NCBI GenBank assembly: GCA_959018045.1 | Contig: CAUEJN010000009.1 | Span: 1 to 28,249 of the forward strand | Length of the DNA: 28,249 bases | Direction of reading: 5' to 3' | Origin: an uncultured Butyricicoccus sp. | GTDB taxonomy: Bacteria; Bacillota; Clostridia; Oscillospirales; Butyricicoccaceae | Notes under the pieces: generated by a model | What the model was told of the DNA's origin: nothing | What the model saw: only the letters and a program-made list of their open reading frames with translations | Database searches by the model: none | Shown: positions 28,090 to 28,249 of the stretch, in pieces | Layout: each line of letters opens with the position of its first letter | Position numbering within the stretch: position 1 is the first letter of the stretch | Made by a program: the position numbers and the translations under genes

Positions 28090-28249
28090 AAGCACCGCAC
28101 CTCTCATGGAAGCTTTCGCCGGCCTTTCTCGAACCTTGCGGAATCTGAAAAGGCCCCTGTGGGGCGTTTTCCCGCAAGGCTGTGGTCGACTTGTTCGGCC
28201 AAGGCCCTAACACGCGGGCACCGTTGCCCTGAGTCGGACTCCGCAGAGT
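28090..28249 (+). repeat. hairpin array copy 7, interrupted by a nested palindrome and cut by window edge
   Basis: The copy begins with the standard GCACC, GGAAGCTTTCGCC and GGCCTTTCTCGAA stretch. At 28134-28179 a foreign nested palindrome interrupts it, after which AGGCTG-like sequence resumes. A further roughly 40 bp do not match. The tail GCCCTGAGTCGGACTCCGCAGAGT region ends at the window edge within the CGCA-loop hairpin. In this copy no stop codon is visible directly upstream. Confidence 0.8.

Overview
The window looks like chromosomal DNA from a strictly anaerobic, moderately GC-rich Clostridia bacterium, most likely of the Oscillospirales (Butyricicoccus/Agathobaculum-like). This placement is inferred from gene content and is not tested by phylogeny. 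Supporting points are an oxygen-sensitive class III ribonucleotide reductase, iron-sulfur L-serine dehydratase, formate-tetrahydrofolate ligase, a tandem glycine riboswitch, strong GGAGG ribosome binding sites and SigA-type promoters. I find no tRNA, rRNA, CRISPR array, transposase or phage module.

Layout. 1-3.1 kb: fhs (one-carbon metabolism) diverges from a rodA/ftsW-type SEDS gene. 3.3-3.8 kb: a divergent XRE repressor and 55-codon gene, with a palindrome beside their promoters, bounded by inverted copies of a roughly 45-bp sequence. 4.2-7.4 kb: the class III reductase operon (nrdD, a detached glycyl-radical domain gene, nrdG), with DnaA-box-like sites in its leader. 7.4-8.27 kb: a long gap without a convincing gene. 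8.3-11.2 kb: a serine-type symporter followed by sdaAB-sdaAA. 11.5-13.3 kb: an alanine/glycine:cation symporter behind a tandem glycine riboswitch. 13.4-17.2 kb: DUF4230, pyrC, and a DUF1294-CDF transporter pair. 17.7-19.6 kb: D,D-carboxypeptidase and GNAT acetyltransferase. 20.0-22.1 kb: zinc-dependent phospholipase C-like protein, radical SAM protein and a small acidic membrane protein. 22.3-26 kb: aromatic acid exporter-like protein, polysaccharide deacetylase, tcdA and DUF523. 26-28 kb: two secreted YD-repeat-like proteins.

The most unusual feature is a family of modular hairpin arrays just after the stop codons of nine genes. Each array is a series of short stem-loops. One has an invariant CGCA loop (TGCG on the other strand) on a stem whose sequence changes between copies while pairing is kept. 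In five convergent gene pairs the arrays are combined with two interlocked terminators in a fixed order. A separate 51-bp module sits at the loop of two of those terminators and again next to a stop codon elsewhere. A final array at the right edge is interrupted by a 46-bp nested palindrome.

Metabolically, the serine transporter and dehydratase, the glycine-riboswitch symporter and fhs form a neighbourhood of serine, glycine and one-carbon use. The nrd operon supplies deoxynucleotides anaerobically, and pyrC belongs to pyrimidine synthesis.
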